Assembly (NCBI GenBank): GCA_004151065.3
Contig: NWUY0300006313.1
Location: 18,827 to 33,377, forward strand
DNA: 14,551 bases
Direction of reading: 5' to 3'
Origin: Larix sibirica
Lineage: Eukaryota; Streptophyta; Pinopsida; Pinales; Pinaceae
Below, piece by piece: positions 1 to 8,171 of this stretch. Every line of letters starts with the position of its first letter. Positions within the stretch are counted from its first letter, which is position 1. The position numbers and the translations under genes are program-made. The notes under the pieces are model-generated. The model was not told the DNA's origin. It did no database searches and worked only from the letters and a program-made list of their open reading frames with translations.

Positions 1-1
1 T

Positions 2-970
2 TATAATATGTCGGCTTCTATGAGCTCCAATCCCCCTCCATTGTTTTGGTGGCACTCCAGGATTTGGGATTGGAATATTCTGCTCAAACACAAATGCTTC
101 CTCTGGCTCAGCTTTCAGAACAAAATTCTTACATGGGCCAACATCCAAAGACGTGGCTTTTTGGGGCCTGGCTTGTGTATCCTTTGCAGAGAAGCGGAAG
201 AGGACACACATCACATATTTTTCTAATGCAGGTATATTCGTTCTGTATGGCAGGTCATCCGAGGTTGGAAAAATGAACCGGATCTATGGACTGGGAATGA
301 TCTCTTGGATAGTCTCAGGTCCTAGTTTGAGAGTTTTGGGAACCTTAGAAGTCTGCCTCTTTTCCTCATTATTGGCACCTGGTATGCCCGCAACCTTGGC
401 ATTTTTGAAGACAAGCTCCCCCCTGTTGAGTCAACGGCTATGAAAGTCTTATATCACTGGAAGGGCCACCCAACCCAGAAAAGCATAACTAAGGTCCGCC
501 GAGTCTCCTACCCGGTTCTTGAAGAGGGGAGGATCTATGGTTACTTCGATGGTGCCTCCCAGCATGGGATTTTGTTCCATTTGAGTAGGAGTCACTCCAT
601 TAAGATTACTGTTGGTCTTGGCTGCGGAAATGGCTTGAAAGCGGAGCTGCTGGCGTTGAGAAGCTTATTGTGGTTTGCTCACAGAAGGGGATACAATTCA
701 CTTATTATTCTTGGAGACTCTCAAGTAATTGTGAATTGGTTTAATGATAAATATGCAATCAGCGAGATCCTTTTGGAGCACTGGATGGTGGAAATCCACA
801 GCATCAGCAGCTATTTTGATCATTTATCTTGCCACCATATTTACAGGGAAGCCAACTAGGAGGCGGACAAGCTCTCCAAGCTGGCGTTGGGCCCTTTCAA
901 CAGTCTCTTGAGCTATACCGAACTGATGGAAGGAATCGAGATCGATCATGGGTCCATTAAGATCTTCTGA
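2..970 (+). pseudogene. LINE ORF2 C-terminal part (zinc-binding region + RNase H), 5' cut by window edge
   Basis: One forward frame runs from the window edge to a TGA at 968-970, interrupted by TAA 224-226, TAG 323-325 and TAG 857-859 but by no frameshift. The first ~75 codons match the reverse-transcriptase zinc-binding region of plant LINEs: Trp-rich start, an 'ILTWANIQRRG' core, C-x2-C in 'GPGLCILC' and His in 'THHIFF', with the last Cys just after the first stop. A linker with 'YARNLGIFED' leads into an RNase H of the plant LINE type. ORF2 would copy LINE RNA into DNA at the target; this copy cannot encode a full protein. It belongs to a different subfamily from the LINE at 4510-8496. Its upstream endonuclease and RT, if present, lie outside the window. 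The identification rests on motif recognition, not a search. Confidence 0.9.
533..925 (+). other. RNase H domain within the first LINE pseudogene
   Basis: All four acidic positions of the RNase H fold can be placed: Asp in 'YFDGAS' (codon 548-550), Glu in 'KAELLAL' (644-646), Asp in 'LGDSQVI' (716-718) and Asp in 'EADKLSKL' (866-868). 'HHIYREAN' just before the TAG at 857 is the usual C-terminal motif. The stretch between 'DGAS' and 'LSRSHS' is shorter than in most relatives, which suggests a small in-frame deletion. The domain would degrade the RNA strand of an RNA:DNA hybrid. The TAG separates the last catalytic Asp from the rest. Confidence 0.88.
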
Positions 971-1276
971 TTCGTTTTTGTTTTTTGGCTCTTTGACTGT
1001 GTCGTCCGTCTTTCATCAAGCATAGTTTCATGCCTCTAGTAGCTAGTTCAGCTCTCAGCCAGTCCGTCGCTTCCAAAGATGACCATTGTTCCTCCACAGA
1101 TCAATATCTGCCGCTGGACGTCAACGAGAGACATCTCTGCATATAGCACTGCTGGTGATAATCGTTGTTTTTGAGCTACGGGCTCCCCTATCATCCTGTT
1201 CGGAGTTCTGTCTATTAGTTTAAATTTCTCCATCTAAGCTTATCCAGATGTAACCAGTATTTCTCTCATAATACAA
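971..1276 (+). other. Probable 3' UTR or flank of the first LINE; no gene
   Basis: Non-coding by inspection. It begins with a T-rich run after the ORF2 stop and looks less AT-rich than the sequence to its right. No poly(A) tail or target-site duplication could be placed, so the true LINE 3' end is undefined. It stops where a candidate LTR begins. An open frame on the opposite strand at 1048-1233 shows no family motif and was not called. Confidence 0.4.
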
Positions 1277-1614
1277 TGTTACATATTTTTCTGTTTGGAA
1301 AAAGGCACATTGGGTAGTTGGTACTCATTAATGATGGGACCACAAGTAGTTAGAGATGTGTTATTGAGAATCTATTTAAAGAGTTAGGAGGCTAAGGAAT
1401 ATTTTGTTTAGTATTGTTGTATTTGGAGCTTTGTTCAAGTGAAAGGTCGCCCCACCTTAAGAGGCAAGTGAGAATTAATTTTCCTTTGATTATCATAATA
1501 CAAGGGTATATTATGCATTATTACATTCCAGTTGTCTCTTTTATCTGGTTTACTGCATTATAATCTATGTATACCTGATTTGTGTCCTCAATTAAAGGGT
1601 TAATGAACACTACA
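1277..1614 (+). mobile_element. Candidate LTR (338 bp) of an LTR retrotransposon, 5' LTR orientation
   Basis: The segment starts TGTTAC and ends CTACA, the TG...CA ends of LTRs. It has a TATA-like 'ctatttaaag' at about 1372-1381. Two bases past its end lies a stretch resembling the initiator-Met primer site, which is the main reason for calling it a 5' LTR. No second copy was seen in the window, so boundaries cannot be confirmed by LTR-LTR comparison, and no target-site duplication could be checked. It could be a truncated element whose 3' half was lost or displaced. Confidence 0.45.
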
Positions 1615-1616
1615 AG

Positions 1617-1630
1617 TGGCATCAAAACTC
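1617..1630 (+). promoter_or_regulatory. Degenerate primer-binding site (initiator Met tRNA type)
   Basis: TGGCATCAAAACTC agrees at 11 of 14 positions with TGGTATCAGAGCTC, the sequence complementary to the 3' end of plant initiator tRNA-Met. It sits 2 bp after the CA end of the candidate LTR, the expected place. The three mismatches are all transitions. Confidence 0.45.
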
Positions 1631-2121
1631 TTTCGTAAGCACGCACACCTCTTGATTTTAACAAATTCTTTTAGGCTAGAAATGTGTTCCGATGTCTTTA
1701 AAGAACACAGAGATTTGACATTTGGCGGGTAAAAATATAGTCGGTGAAGAATACACAGAAAATACAAGCCATGTCTGCTAGTTGGACACCCTTGTAACCT
1801 TTGTTGGCACACCTTCGAGTAGTATTGTATCAAACAACACATATATACGAAATTGTTTTCCACATACCCTTGGGTATATCGGAATCCCTTTAGGTGTACC
1901 TAAAACCAGCCTAATGGGTAGTATGGCTAAGGGTATGGTTTATCCTCCTTAGTTGGTACCATGAAAGATTCGGTTGAGAGACCTATCTCAAAAGTAGCCT
2001 TGCAATGTGTTGATTGTGCTTGTATACCTCTCGTAACCCTTCTTGTGGACCTGACAATATGGTATTAGGGATATATTTCAAAAGACTCATCTTCAACCAC
2101 TAGTTGTATTAAGATAAGTCG
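1631..2121. other. Stretch without a recognisable gene
   Basis: If the LTR at 1277-1614 is real, this is the leader and internal region downstream of its primer site. It has short open frames on both strands, including one at 1600-1863 minus, none with family motifs. Phrases around 'accctt' and 'gggtat' recur near 1865-1940, without a clear repeat unit. Confidence 0.3.
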
Positions 2122-2358
2122 ATGTTAACAGTTTATGGGGGCTTTAGTGGTCCCATGGTCCATACTCCTAGTATGGCACCCCCGGAAAACCAAAACCCAA
2201 GCTTGAAAAATAAGCTCGAAGGCAAGGTTTCTCAACTTGACTATGAATTCACAGAACTAACTACATTGGTGAATGGTCAAGGCAAGATGTTAATATTGAT
2301 ATGTCAATGCATGGGTATTACAGATCCAAACACTGATCAACCAAAAATGATTTTTTAG
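2122..2358 (+). CDS. Unidentified 78-codon reading frame, possible gag N-terminal remnant
   Basis: An ATG-initiated frame of 78 codons. After a Pro-rich start ('MAPPENQNP') it has a charged, heptad-like stretch ('LKNKLEGKVSQLDYEFTELT'), such as is found near the N-terminus of some LTR-retrotransposon Gag proteins. Its position about 500 bp after a candidate primer site would fit gag. No nucleocapsid zinc knuckle or Gag core follows, and the frame closes in poor sequence. It may be the start of a decayed gag or chance. I do not recognise the protein. Confidence 0.25.
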   Translation: MLTVYGGFSGPMVHTPSMAPPENQNPSLKNKLEGKVSQLDYEFTELTTLVNGQGKMLILICQCMGITDPNTDQPKMIF

Positions 2359-2621
2359 TAAATAAGTGCAAGACAAGGAAATTGTGAGACCACCCCATGT
2401 ACATGCTACAAACTTTGAGAATGTGTAAAAAGAAGATGAGTGTTGACCACAGAATGGAATGTCAAACATAGGCCACAACTCTACATTGCTGCATGCATTG
2501 TCAATCCACTGCTGAATAGGGCTGATATAAACACCATATTTATGCCTTACAACGAGACTTTATAGATCACCTATCATAGCCTTAAGAAACAAAGGATTGG
2601 AAGGTGGCTCCAACATACATT
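2359..2621. other. Stretch without a recognisable gene
   Basis: No open frame with a family motif on either strand, and no clear repeat. Confidence 0.3.
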
Positions 2622-2954
2622 TTAATAGCTTGGCTGCCCTTCATTACTGCCCTGAAGTGATCCTCCACGTGCCATATAGAAAATCAGATTAGATTCTGCG
2701 GCTTGCTGCCCCCTCCTAGGTGGCTGAAAAATGTTGCCACACATCACAACTTGTCCATGCTGCTGTCCCAAGTGTGTGGCAGTTCCAAAAATACATACCC
2801 TTGTTGATTTTATGTGTATAAAAGGGATAGAAGTTGAAGATGCAAAAGGTTGGCTATTTTCTTGATTAACTACTAATTCATGATGAATGTCCTCCTTATG
2901 CAACAAACTTACCTCTTCGCTGAAGATGTATGGATGTTGATCAGCAGAAGACAA
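2622..2954 (-). CDS. Unidentified 110-codon reading frame, possibly an exon fragment
   Basis: Minus-strand frame with no obvious membrane segment. It contains 'EEVSLLHKEDIHHELVVNQENS', shown here only in part as a Leu/Glu/His-rich helix-like stretch, then a region with 'CGNIFQPPRRGQQAAESN'. A perfect plant splice-donor consensus (AG|GTAAGT on the minus strand, about 2908-2915) lies inside the frame, so real coding might end there and the rest be intronic. The helix-like part faintly recalls the K-box end of MADS-box proteins, but too weakly to name. It could be a captured gene fragment, part of an unknown element, or chance. Confidence 0.22.
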   Translation of the reverse strand: MSSADQHPYIFSEEVSLLHKEDIHHELVVNQENSQPFASSTSIPFIHIKSTRVCIFGTATHLGQQHGQVVMCGNIFQPPRRGQQAAESNLIFYMARGGSLQGSNEGQPSY

Positions 2955-2979
2955 TGCATTACATACCTCAATACTTTTT

Positions 2980-2980
2980 N
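2980..2980. other. Single ambiguous base (N)
   Basis: The only N in the window follows a run of five T. It marks an uncertain base or a minimal assembly join, so features crossing it should be read with care. Confidence 0.95.
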
Positions 2981-3126
2981 AGTCTTCTCACCTTTTTACT
3001 TAAAGAAATCATAAATTTCTGATTTGTCAAATCTGGAAATTGTTATTGGTTTTAAAGACAGATTTAACAAATCTTATTAAGGAATCCCCCTTGTGCCGGA
3101 GAAGAGCCGGCCTAAAGCGAAGGCAG

Positions 3127-3154
3127 GTTCTATTAAAGTGACAGTAAATAGAAC
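3127..3154. repeat. Small inverted repeat (8-bp arms)
   Basis: GTTCTATT (3127-3134) and AATAGAAC (3147-3154) are perfect inverted copies with a 12-base spacer. No U-run follows and no gene is adjacent, so a terminator is not suggested. The surrounding 2955-3452 holds no recognisable gene. Confidence 0.45.
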
Positions 3155-3488
3155 TTCCAGGAATTCCCCTAGGATTTGTACCTATAAGATGGAATTTATC
3201 TTGTGTGTAGATCCAAGAGGTAACAGATCTGAAATGCAGGCTATTTCAAAACATTATCAAAAAGCTTTATAAAAAACAAGCACATAATTTTCAAGGAAAG
3301 TTTCATTTCCTTCTAGCAAACAACAATTGGGATGACAATAAATTTTTTTTAAAAATGGAAAAATTTAATGGCTGCTTCACATTGCAGTGTAACAAGTGAT
3401 TCTGTTAAGTATAACGCCATAATATTTGACCAACTTCTGTTGGAATATCAATCCACATTTGGAACCCGGACATTGTCCCTCATCAAGA

Positions 3489-3560
3489 GACCATGTAGCT
3501 CAGTGGTAGAGCAACCCACTGGCTCGGAGCAGGTCCTTGGTTCAATTCCTACCGTGCCCA
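3489..3560 (+). tRNA. tRNA-like pseudogene or SINE-type head, full cloverleaf length (72 nt)
   Basis: The segment has an internal RNA polymerase III A box (TAGCTCAGTGGTAGAGC, 3496-3512) and B box (GGTTCAATTCC, 3539-3549). The dimensions are exactly those of a tRNA: 7-nt acceptor strand, TA, a 4-bp D stem (GCTC/GAGC) with 7-nt loop, 17-nt anticodon arm, 5-nt variable region, 17-nt T arm, 7-nt acceptor strand and A. The D stem is perfect. The acceptor, anticodon and T stems are mispaired, and the loop triplet by position would be GGC, so it is not a working tRNA. It may be a pseudogene or the 5' part of a tRNA-derived SINE. Confidence 0.6.
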
Positions 3561-3676
3561 ACCTTTTCAACACGGTAGTAGAGCCAGGTGTTGCGGTTGA
3601 CTGGCAAAGTGTGGCTTGAGGAAGGGTGTTTGAATTTCAACCACACTAGGAACTCGGACAGTGTCCCTCAAAGAGA

Positions 3677-3730
3677 GGACATGTAGTTCAGTGGTAGAGC
3701 AGGTCCTGGGTTCAATTCCTAGCCTGTCCA
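3677..3730 (+). tRNA. tRNA-like pseudogene lacking the anticodon arm (54 nt)
   Basis: The acceptor strands GGACATG / CCTGTCC pair at 6 of 7 positions. A D arm (GTTC...GAGC) and a T arm (CTGGG-TTCAATT-CCTAG, all five pairs counting one G-T) are present. Compared with 3489-3560 it is exactly 18 nt shorter: position 26 and the 17-nt anticodon arm are missing. The deletion ends coincide with a GAGC repeated at 3509-3512 and 3527-3530 in the longer copy, which suggests loss by short direct-repeat recombination. A and B boxes are both kept. Confidence 0.6.
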
Positions 3731-3743
3731 ATCGCTTCAACAC

Positions 3744-4020
3744 AACATTAAACAGAATGTGTTCACATGACTTCCTCTTGCGCCTTATGTCACTGAGATC
3801 ATCTCATTCCAAATCGCCCAACTTGTTTGTAACTTTGTAGAATATATTGGCGCGTACCCAAAAGCAAGGTTGGGCAGCATGAAACACATACATAGTATGA
3901 AAAGAAAAAAAAGAACATAGATGGGTTTGGAAAAATACTCTTCACGTCGATCTGCGTTGTTCCTGCAATCCGTCCCGTTGACTGAAAAATGAATGAATGA
4001 TCAGATTAATCTTTAAGTAG
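3744..4020. other. Stretch without a recognisable gene
   Basis: No family motif, clear repeat or RNA gene was seen. An A-rich run lies near 3900-3915. Confidence 0.3.
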
Positions 4021-4205
4021 AACTGTGAACACCAAACCCGTGCTTCATGCTTTTCTGAAATCCAGGCCACCTGGTTAATTTTTAATTTTCCAAAATGAAT
4101 TTATCAATAGATTAATACCAAACTGTGCCAAACCCATGCTTCATGCTTTTCTGTAAGCAAAGGCCACCTGGATAATTTTAAGATTTCCAAAATAAATTTA
4201 TGAAG
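4021..4205 (+). repeat. Tandem direct repeat, two units of about 100 bp
   Basis: Both units begin 'aactgtg' (4021 and 4121) and share 'tgcttcatgcttttctg', 'ggccacctgg.taatttt' and 'ttccaaaat.aatttat' in the same order, with small indels and scattered substitutions. No coding potential is evident. Confidence 0.85.
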
Positions 4206-4248
4206 AGCATGCTTCAGGATTCCAAGTACATTACTCCTTACGAGGTTC

Positions 4249-4295
4249 AATTGTAACCAATCGTGAGTGGTTAAATTGTAACAAATTGTGAGTGG
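4249..4295 (+). repeat. Short tandem repeat, 2 x 22 bp at 25-bp spacing
   Basis: Positions 4249-4270 and 4274-4295 match at 19 of 22 bases (AATTGTAAC..A....GAGTGG pattern), separated by three bases. Function unknown; probably a local slippage or duplication product. Confidence 0.7.
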
Positions 4296-4395
4296 ACTCA
4301 CGTCATCCTCAGTCTTGACACCCCGTGATTCTTTCTTTGGAGCTTAGTGATAATGAGATAGTGATGTCAGGAATCTTGGGGATATTCATAGGGAG

Positions 4396-4509
4396 CGTTG
4401 GAATTATTAACTCTTGTCTTTGTTTAAATGTGTAGTTTTTCATCATACTATAAGGTTATAGTTTGTTAATGTATTGATTATTATAAGGTATAGTTTTTAT
4501 CTACGTGAG
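4396..4509 (+). repeat. 5' LTR, left part (before the LINE)
   Basis: Aligns with the start of the 3' LTR at 10218, sharing 'gaattattaactc', 'catcatactataaggttat' and 'gtttgttaatgtattgatta'. The present first bases CGTTGG versus TGGTAG in the 3' LTR both fit a TGTTAG-type ancestor. It stops at the LINE insertion point. Confidence 0.87.
4497..4509 (+). repeat. Target-site duplication of the LINE, left copy
   Basis: TTATCTACGTGAG matches TTATCTACTTGAG at 8500-8512 in 12 of 13 bases. Extending three bases left gives 14 of 16. Both copies lack bases found at the same point in the 3' LTR (TTATCTCTAAATGAG), so both come from the one interrupted 5' LTR. Confidence 0.87.
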
Positions 4510-4541
4510 CCATAAGTAGAGCCAAGGTTTGGGGTCCATGA

Positions 4542-4860
4542 GCTAGAATACATCAATTTAATGGTTTTTTCCAGTACCACTTGGAGACTTTGGATTTGGT
4601 AGATTTAGAGCCAACTAAACTAAAACCTACTTAGTTTAATAAAAGAGCGGTTGCGGCTGTTGTAGCAAAACGTCTGGACAGATTTATCTTGACAAGAACT
4701 TTGTTACAGAAGATTGAAAGAAGTAGATCATGGAGGGTCTTTGGGGGAGGTTCAGATCATTTTCCTATTATACTTCAGCTGGAAAGAGGAGAGAAAAAGC
4801 CATATGCGCCTTTTAAATTCAATCCACATTGTTGGAGGATCCGGAATTGGAAAGGATTTG
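4542..4860 (+). other. Endonuclease domain remnant (APE-type, C-terminal part)
   Basis: Motifs in order: 'LDLVDLEPTK', then the Trp/Asn-Lys-Arg block with TAG 4632 in place of the Trp, 'AKRLDRF', then 'GGGSDHFPI' with the catalytic Asp-His pair (codons 4755-4757 and 4758-4760), and 'PFKFNPHCW'. The N-terminal Asn and Glu metal-binding motifs are missing because of the 5' truncation. Confidence 0.88.
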
Positions 4861-5399
4861 ATATTACTCTGAAGCAAACTCTGAGCCAACAGTTTGTAAA
4901 CTCTTTGATTTTGGTTAAGAAGTTGTCTATTGGTTGGTCCATGAAAAAGTTGAAGGAGAGGAACAGACTTCTTCAAGTCACTGAGAAACAGATAGAAGAT
5001 ATTTTCACTTGCTAAGAGTTGGAGATGTTGAATGATGAGCAGTTGCAAAAGCTAGCGGAACTAGAGGAAACCAAAAATAGAATTATTAGAGATCGGGAGG
5101 TTGAACTGCGTATAAAAAGTAGAGCTATTTGGTTGGAGCTAAGGGATGAGAACAATTCTTACTTCCATAAATTCGCTAATCAAAGACGAAGGAAAAATAC
5201 CATTTGGGAACTGTCGGATAATGAAGGGGAGACTCTCAGGGGCTTCAATAGTCTGGCTAATGAAGGGGTAAAATACTTCAAATCCATTTACACTAAACCT
5301 AATAATAACAATTTACCTGCTGTAGTGAAGACTTGTTCTTATTTTCCAAAATGGGTTTATGAGCAAGATAATGAAAGATTGTTTGCTCTATTTACTATG

Positions 5400-6250
5400 G
5401 GCAAATTTAAAAGGGATAAAAGTCCAGGCCCAGGTGGGTGTACAATTGAGTTCTTTTTAGCTTTTATTGATTTGTTGGGTGGTGATCTGCTTAGAGTTAT
5501 TGAAGAGACGAGGACCTTTGGGAGAATGTTGCCATGTTTCAATTCTATCTTTATTGCTCTCATTCCAAAGGTGGAGAACCCTTCTCAGTTTGGATATTTT
5601 TGACCTATTTCACAATGTAATGTGGTAAACAAAATTATCTCTAAAATAATTGTAGTCCGGATAAAGCCAATTCTCTCAACAAATATTTTGCTAGGACAAT
5701 TTGGTTTTCAAGATGGGAGACAAATACATGATGCAGTGGGAACTGCTCGGGAGTGTTTATATTCTATTAAGAGCAAGAAGATGGTAGCAAAGGTGGTAAA
5801 GATGGATCTTTCAAAAGCTGATGATCGGTCTTGTTAGATGTATCTCAAATTGGTTTTGATACAGGTGGGATTCTCATTGGATATGGTGAACTGGATCTGG
5901 GCTTGTATATGCACTGTTAATTTTGCCTTGTTAACCAATGGTTCGGCTTCTGAGTTTTTTAATTCTACTCAGGGACTAAGGTGGGGATGCCCAATGTCAC
6001 CTTATCTATCTCTAATAGTGATGGAAGGGCTCGGTAGAGATTTAACTATGGCATGTCTAGATGGCAAAAGTTAGGGTATCAAAATCGCTTCAGAAGTAAG
6101 TGCCACTCATATTTTGTTCGTAGATGATGTTCTGAATTTTCTTAGTGATTCAAATGATGAGGATAGTGAATTCAAAGAGATTATAAATACTTTCTGACTA
6201 GCAACGTGGATGATTGTCAATTATGATAAATATGGTTGCTTCCACAATGG
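5400..6250 (+). other. Reverse transcriptase domain remnant
   Basis: Ordered RT motifs are visible: 'KSPGPGGCTIEFF', 'FIALIPKVENP', 'PISQCNVVNKIISKI', 'GQFGFQDGRQIHDAVGTA', 'KMDLSKA' with the first catalytic Asp (5805-5807), 'GLRWGCPMSP' and the 'FVDD' box (6117-6128) with both Asp intact. Changes from the usual motifs include Asp for Tyr after 'SKA' and Trp for Gln in the 'R-Q-G-C-P' block. TGA 5601, TAG 5835, TAG 6072 and TGA 6195 lie inside the domain. Confidence 0.93.
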
Positions 6251-7194
6251 AATTAAGAAACGGTCAATTCAATTCTTCCATGATGTTTGGCCAATGGAGC
6301 AGATGGATTTAGACTTGGGTTTTAAGTATCTTGGTTTTCAGCTTAAACCAAATAACTACAAAAGAATAGACTGCGAGTGGATGCTTCCCAAGATGGAAAC
6401 TCGAATTAAGTTTTGGTGTAACAGATGGCTAACAAGAGGTGGATGAGTTGTCATGATAAAGGTTTTTTTTTCTGCTATCCCTGTGTACTAGATTACTACA
6501 ATTTTTATTCCCAAAGGTGTTCTGATGAATATTATGAAGCTATGTAATATTTTTTATGGAAAGGAAAGAAGGGTTTTGGTTTACATTGGATGGCTTGGCA
6601 ATCTGTTACGATCCCAAAAGACCACGGAGGGTGGGGTGTAAAGGATTTATTTATATTTGGAAGGTCTTTGGCTGCAAAGTCTATGTGGAATTTTATCTCA
6701 AAGGAAGCGTTGTGGCAATTTATCTTGAAAAGTAAATATCTGGGCAGGAATGGAATTTTAGATTGGATCAGAAATCCTACAAAGAGCTATAAAGGTGGTT
6801 CAGTTCAATGGAAAGAAATTACAATTGCCTTCCCGATTGTTGATGATTTGCTTGTCTGGAGACTAGGAGATGAAAGAAGGGCGTTAATAGGGGAGGATGC
6901 AATAATGGTTTGTGGGCCTCAGGTGTTTCTGTCAAGAGATTTTAAAAGAATAGCATAGGTATAGTTTGTGTTGAGCAGGCAGTGAAGGTGGAAGATGAAC
7001 CTACATTGTTACAAAGGCGGAAGTCAGTAGACTCTTTGGGTTTAACTCAAATTTGGAAAATTTAATGGGATGGTTGGTGTGCGAAGATGCGGCGGGAACA
7101 TGTCAAATTAAGTGAGGAATCGGATTCATTGATTTGGACAGGGAATCCAATGGGTGGGAGATTCACTGTAAGGTAGGCTTATAATCTGTTTTGG

Positions 7195-7420
7195 AACGAT
7201 CTGGAAGAGCAAAAACTCTGGTGGTGGTCGGTCTTATGGAGAATAAAGGCTCCACATAAATGTAAAATATTTATGTGGTTACTCCTTAATGGGTAAACTC
7301 TAATGTGGGATAATCTGTGGAAAAGAAATTTTCAGGGGCCAAGTTATTATGTTATGTACAGAAGTGCTAAAGAAATTGAGGTTCATCTTTTTATTCATTG
7401 TCCATTCTCTAAGCAAATTT
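7195..7420 (+). other. RT zinc-binding region remnant with lost cysteines
   Basis: The Trp-rich start ('LWWWSVLWRIKAPHK'), 'WDNLWKRNFQGP' and 'VHLFIHCPFSKQIW' match the family. The usual C-x2-C reads Y-x2-Y ('YYVMY', about 7345-7360), while the later His and Cys are kept. Both Cys-to-Tyr changes need one G-to-A each. Confidence 0.82.
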
Positions 7421-7715
7421 GGAAAGAATTAGGTGATAGTCTAAAGATTACAAACTTGTGGGAAGTAGACTCCATAGCAAATTGTCTCGAGCAGTGGTTT
7501 AGGAGAGAACAAAATTGACTTTTAAAGTGTGTTTCGCTGCTAGTAGTCTGGACCATTTGGATAGCTAGAGATGAATAGATTTTTTAGGAACGTCAAAAGC
7601 CTTCTTTGTAGGTAACTATCCATTTTTGGTGATTTCTAATTTTTTCAAAGAAAAGGAAAAGGTCCCTAAGGTGAGAATACAAAATGCTTTAAATATCAAT
7701 AGAAAGAGTTGTTAG

Positions 7716-8110
7716 GGCTTCTTTGACGAGGCTTGTCAAGGAAAGGAAGGAATTCGTGGATTGGGTGGAACAATTTATTTCTCATATTCTCACAGTGTTT
7801 CCTTCAAAGCAAATAGTGGAAGAGGTTCAAATAATAGGGTTGAATGTCTGGCATTAAGATCTTTACTAAAGACAGTTATTGGTGAAAATGTGAAAGATTT
7901 ATAGGTGTTTGGAGACTCCTCTTTAGTGGTTGATTGGATGTGTGGATTTAAGAAGTTGTGGAATAATAATTTGCAGTGGATAGGGAATCTATTGAAGGCT
8001 TTGGCAGGGACTTTCAATTCGTTCAGGATTTGCCATATCTTCAGAGAACAGAAAGAACTGGATGATCTATTATGAAAGGAAGGACTTTTGCTTCCTATAG
8101 GCTCCATAAT
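7716..8110 (+). other. RNase H domain remnant of the inserted LINE
   Basis: 'GFFDEACQG' (first Asp, codon 7725-7727; Glu replaces the usual Gly), 'NNRVECLAL' (Glu), 'VFGDSSLVVDW' (second Asp) and 'ICHIFREQ' followed by 'LDDLL' are in one frame. TAG 7713 precedes the domain at a usual Trp, TAG 7902 sits just before 'VFGDS' at a usual Gln, and TGA 8073 disrupts the C-terminal Asp/Ser/Lys block. Confidence 0.87.
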
Positions 8111-8171
8111 TTACATAAGAAACAAAATTGGTGAATCTACTGAAAAGATAGCAATGATGGAATATATGTGA

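Larger units (their letters stand above)
3453..3743 (+). repeat. Diverged tandem duplication (188-bp offset) carrying tRNA-derived segments
   Basis: Unit 1 begins 'ccacatttggaac' at 3453 and unit 2 'ccacactaggaac' at 3641, an offset of 188 bp. Both then share a 'cggaca.tgtccctca' block, a tRNA-like segment, and a 'ttcaacac' tail (unit 1 near 3566, unit 2 near 3736). Shared sequence therefore extends beyond the tRNA-like part on both sides, so a larger segment was duplicated rather than two separate tRNA-like insertions occurring. The rest of unit 1 (about 3575-3640) has no counterpart after unit 2. Confidence 0.75.
4510..8171 (+). pseudogene. LINE ORF2 pseudogene (EN-RT-zinc region-RNase H)
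   Basis: The reading starts mid-endonuclease in the frame of position 4512 and stays there to about 6545. It then shifts near 6545-6550, again near 6945-6957 and again near 7576-7590, and ends at TGA 8169-8171. In-frame stops: TGA 4539, TAG 4632, TAA 5013, TGA 5601, TAG 5835, TAG 6072, TGA 6195, TGA 6444, TAG 6489, TAA 7063, TAG 7174, TAA 7294, TGA 7516, TAG 7576, TAG 7713, TAG 7902, TGA 8073. Several lie where the family normally has Trp, Gln or Arg (4632, 5835, 6489 and 7713 are Trp positions). The protein would nick DNA and prime reverse transcription on it; no functional product is possible. Sites were read by eye, so frameshift positions are approximate. Confidence 0.92.

Noticed and set aside
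3368-3619. 83-codon forward frame
   Set aside because: It runs through the tRNA-like segment, which explains the sequence better, and the product has no known motif.
3575-3640. Possible third tRNA-like copy ('gtagtagagccaggtg..gcggttga')
   Set aside because: It resembles part of the D-arm/T-arm sequence but needs gaps and has no acceptor stem. The similarity is too weak.
4752-5048. 98-codon minus-strand frame
   Set aside because: It is antisense to the LINE endonuclease and following region. The sense strand has clear domain motifs, so this is a shadow.
7790-8107. 105-codon minus-strand frame
   Set aside because: It is antisense to the LINE RNase H domain, whose motifs are clear on the plus strand.
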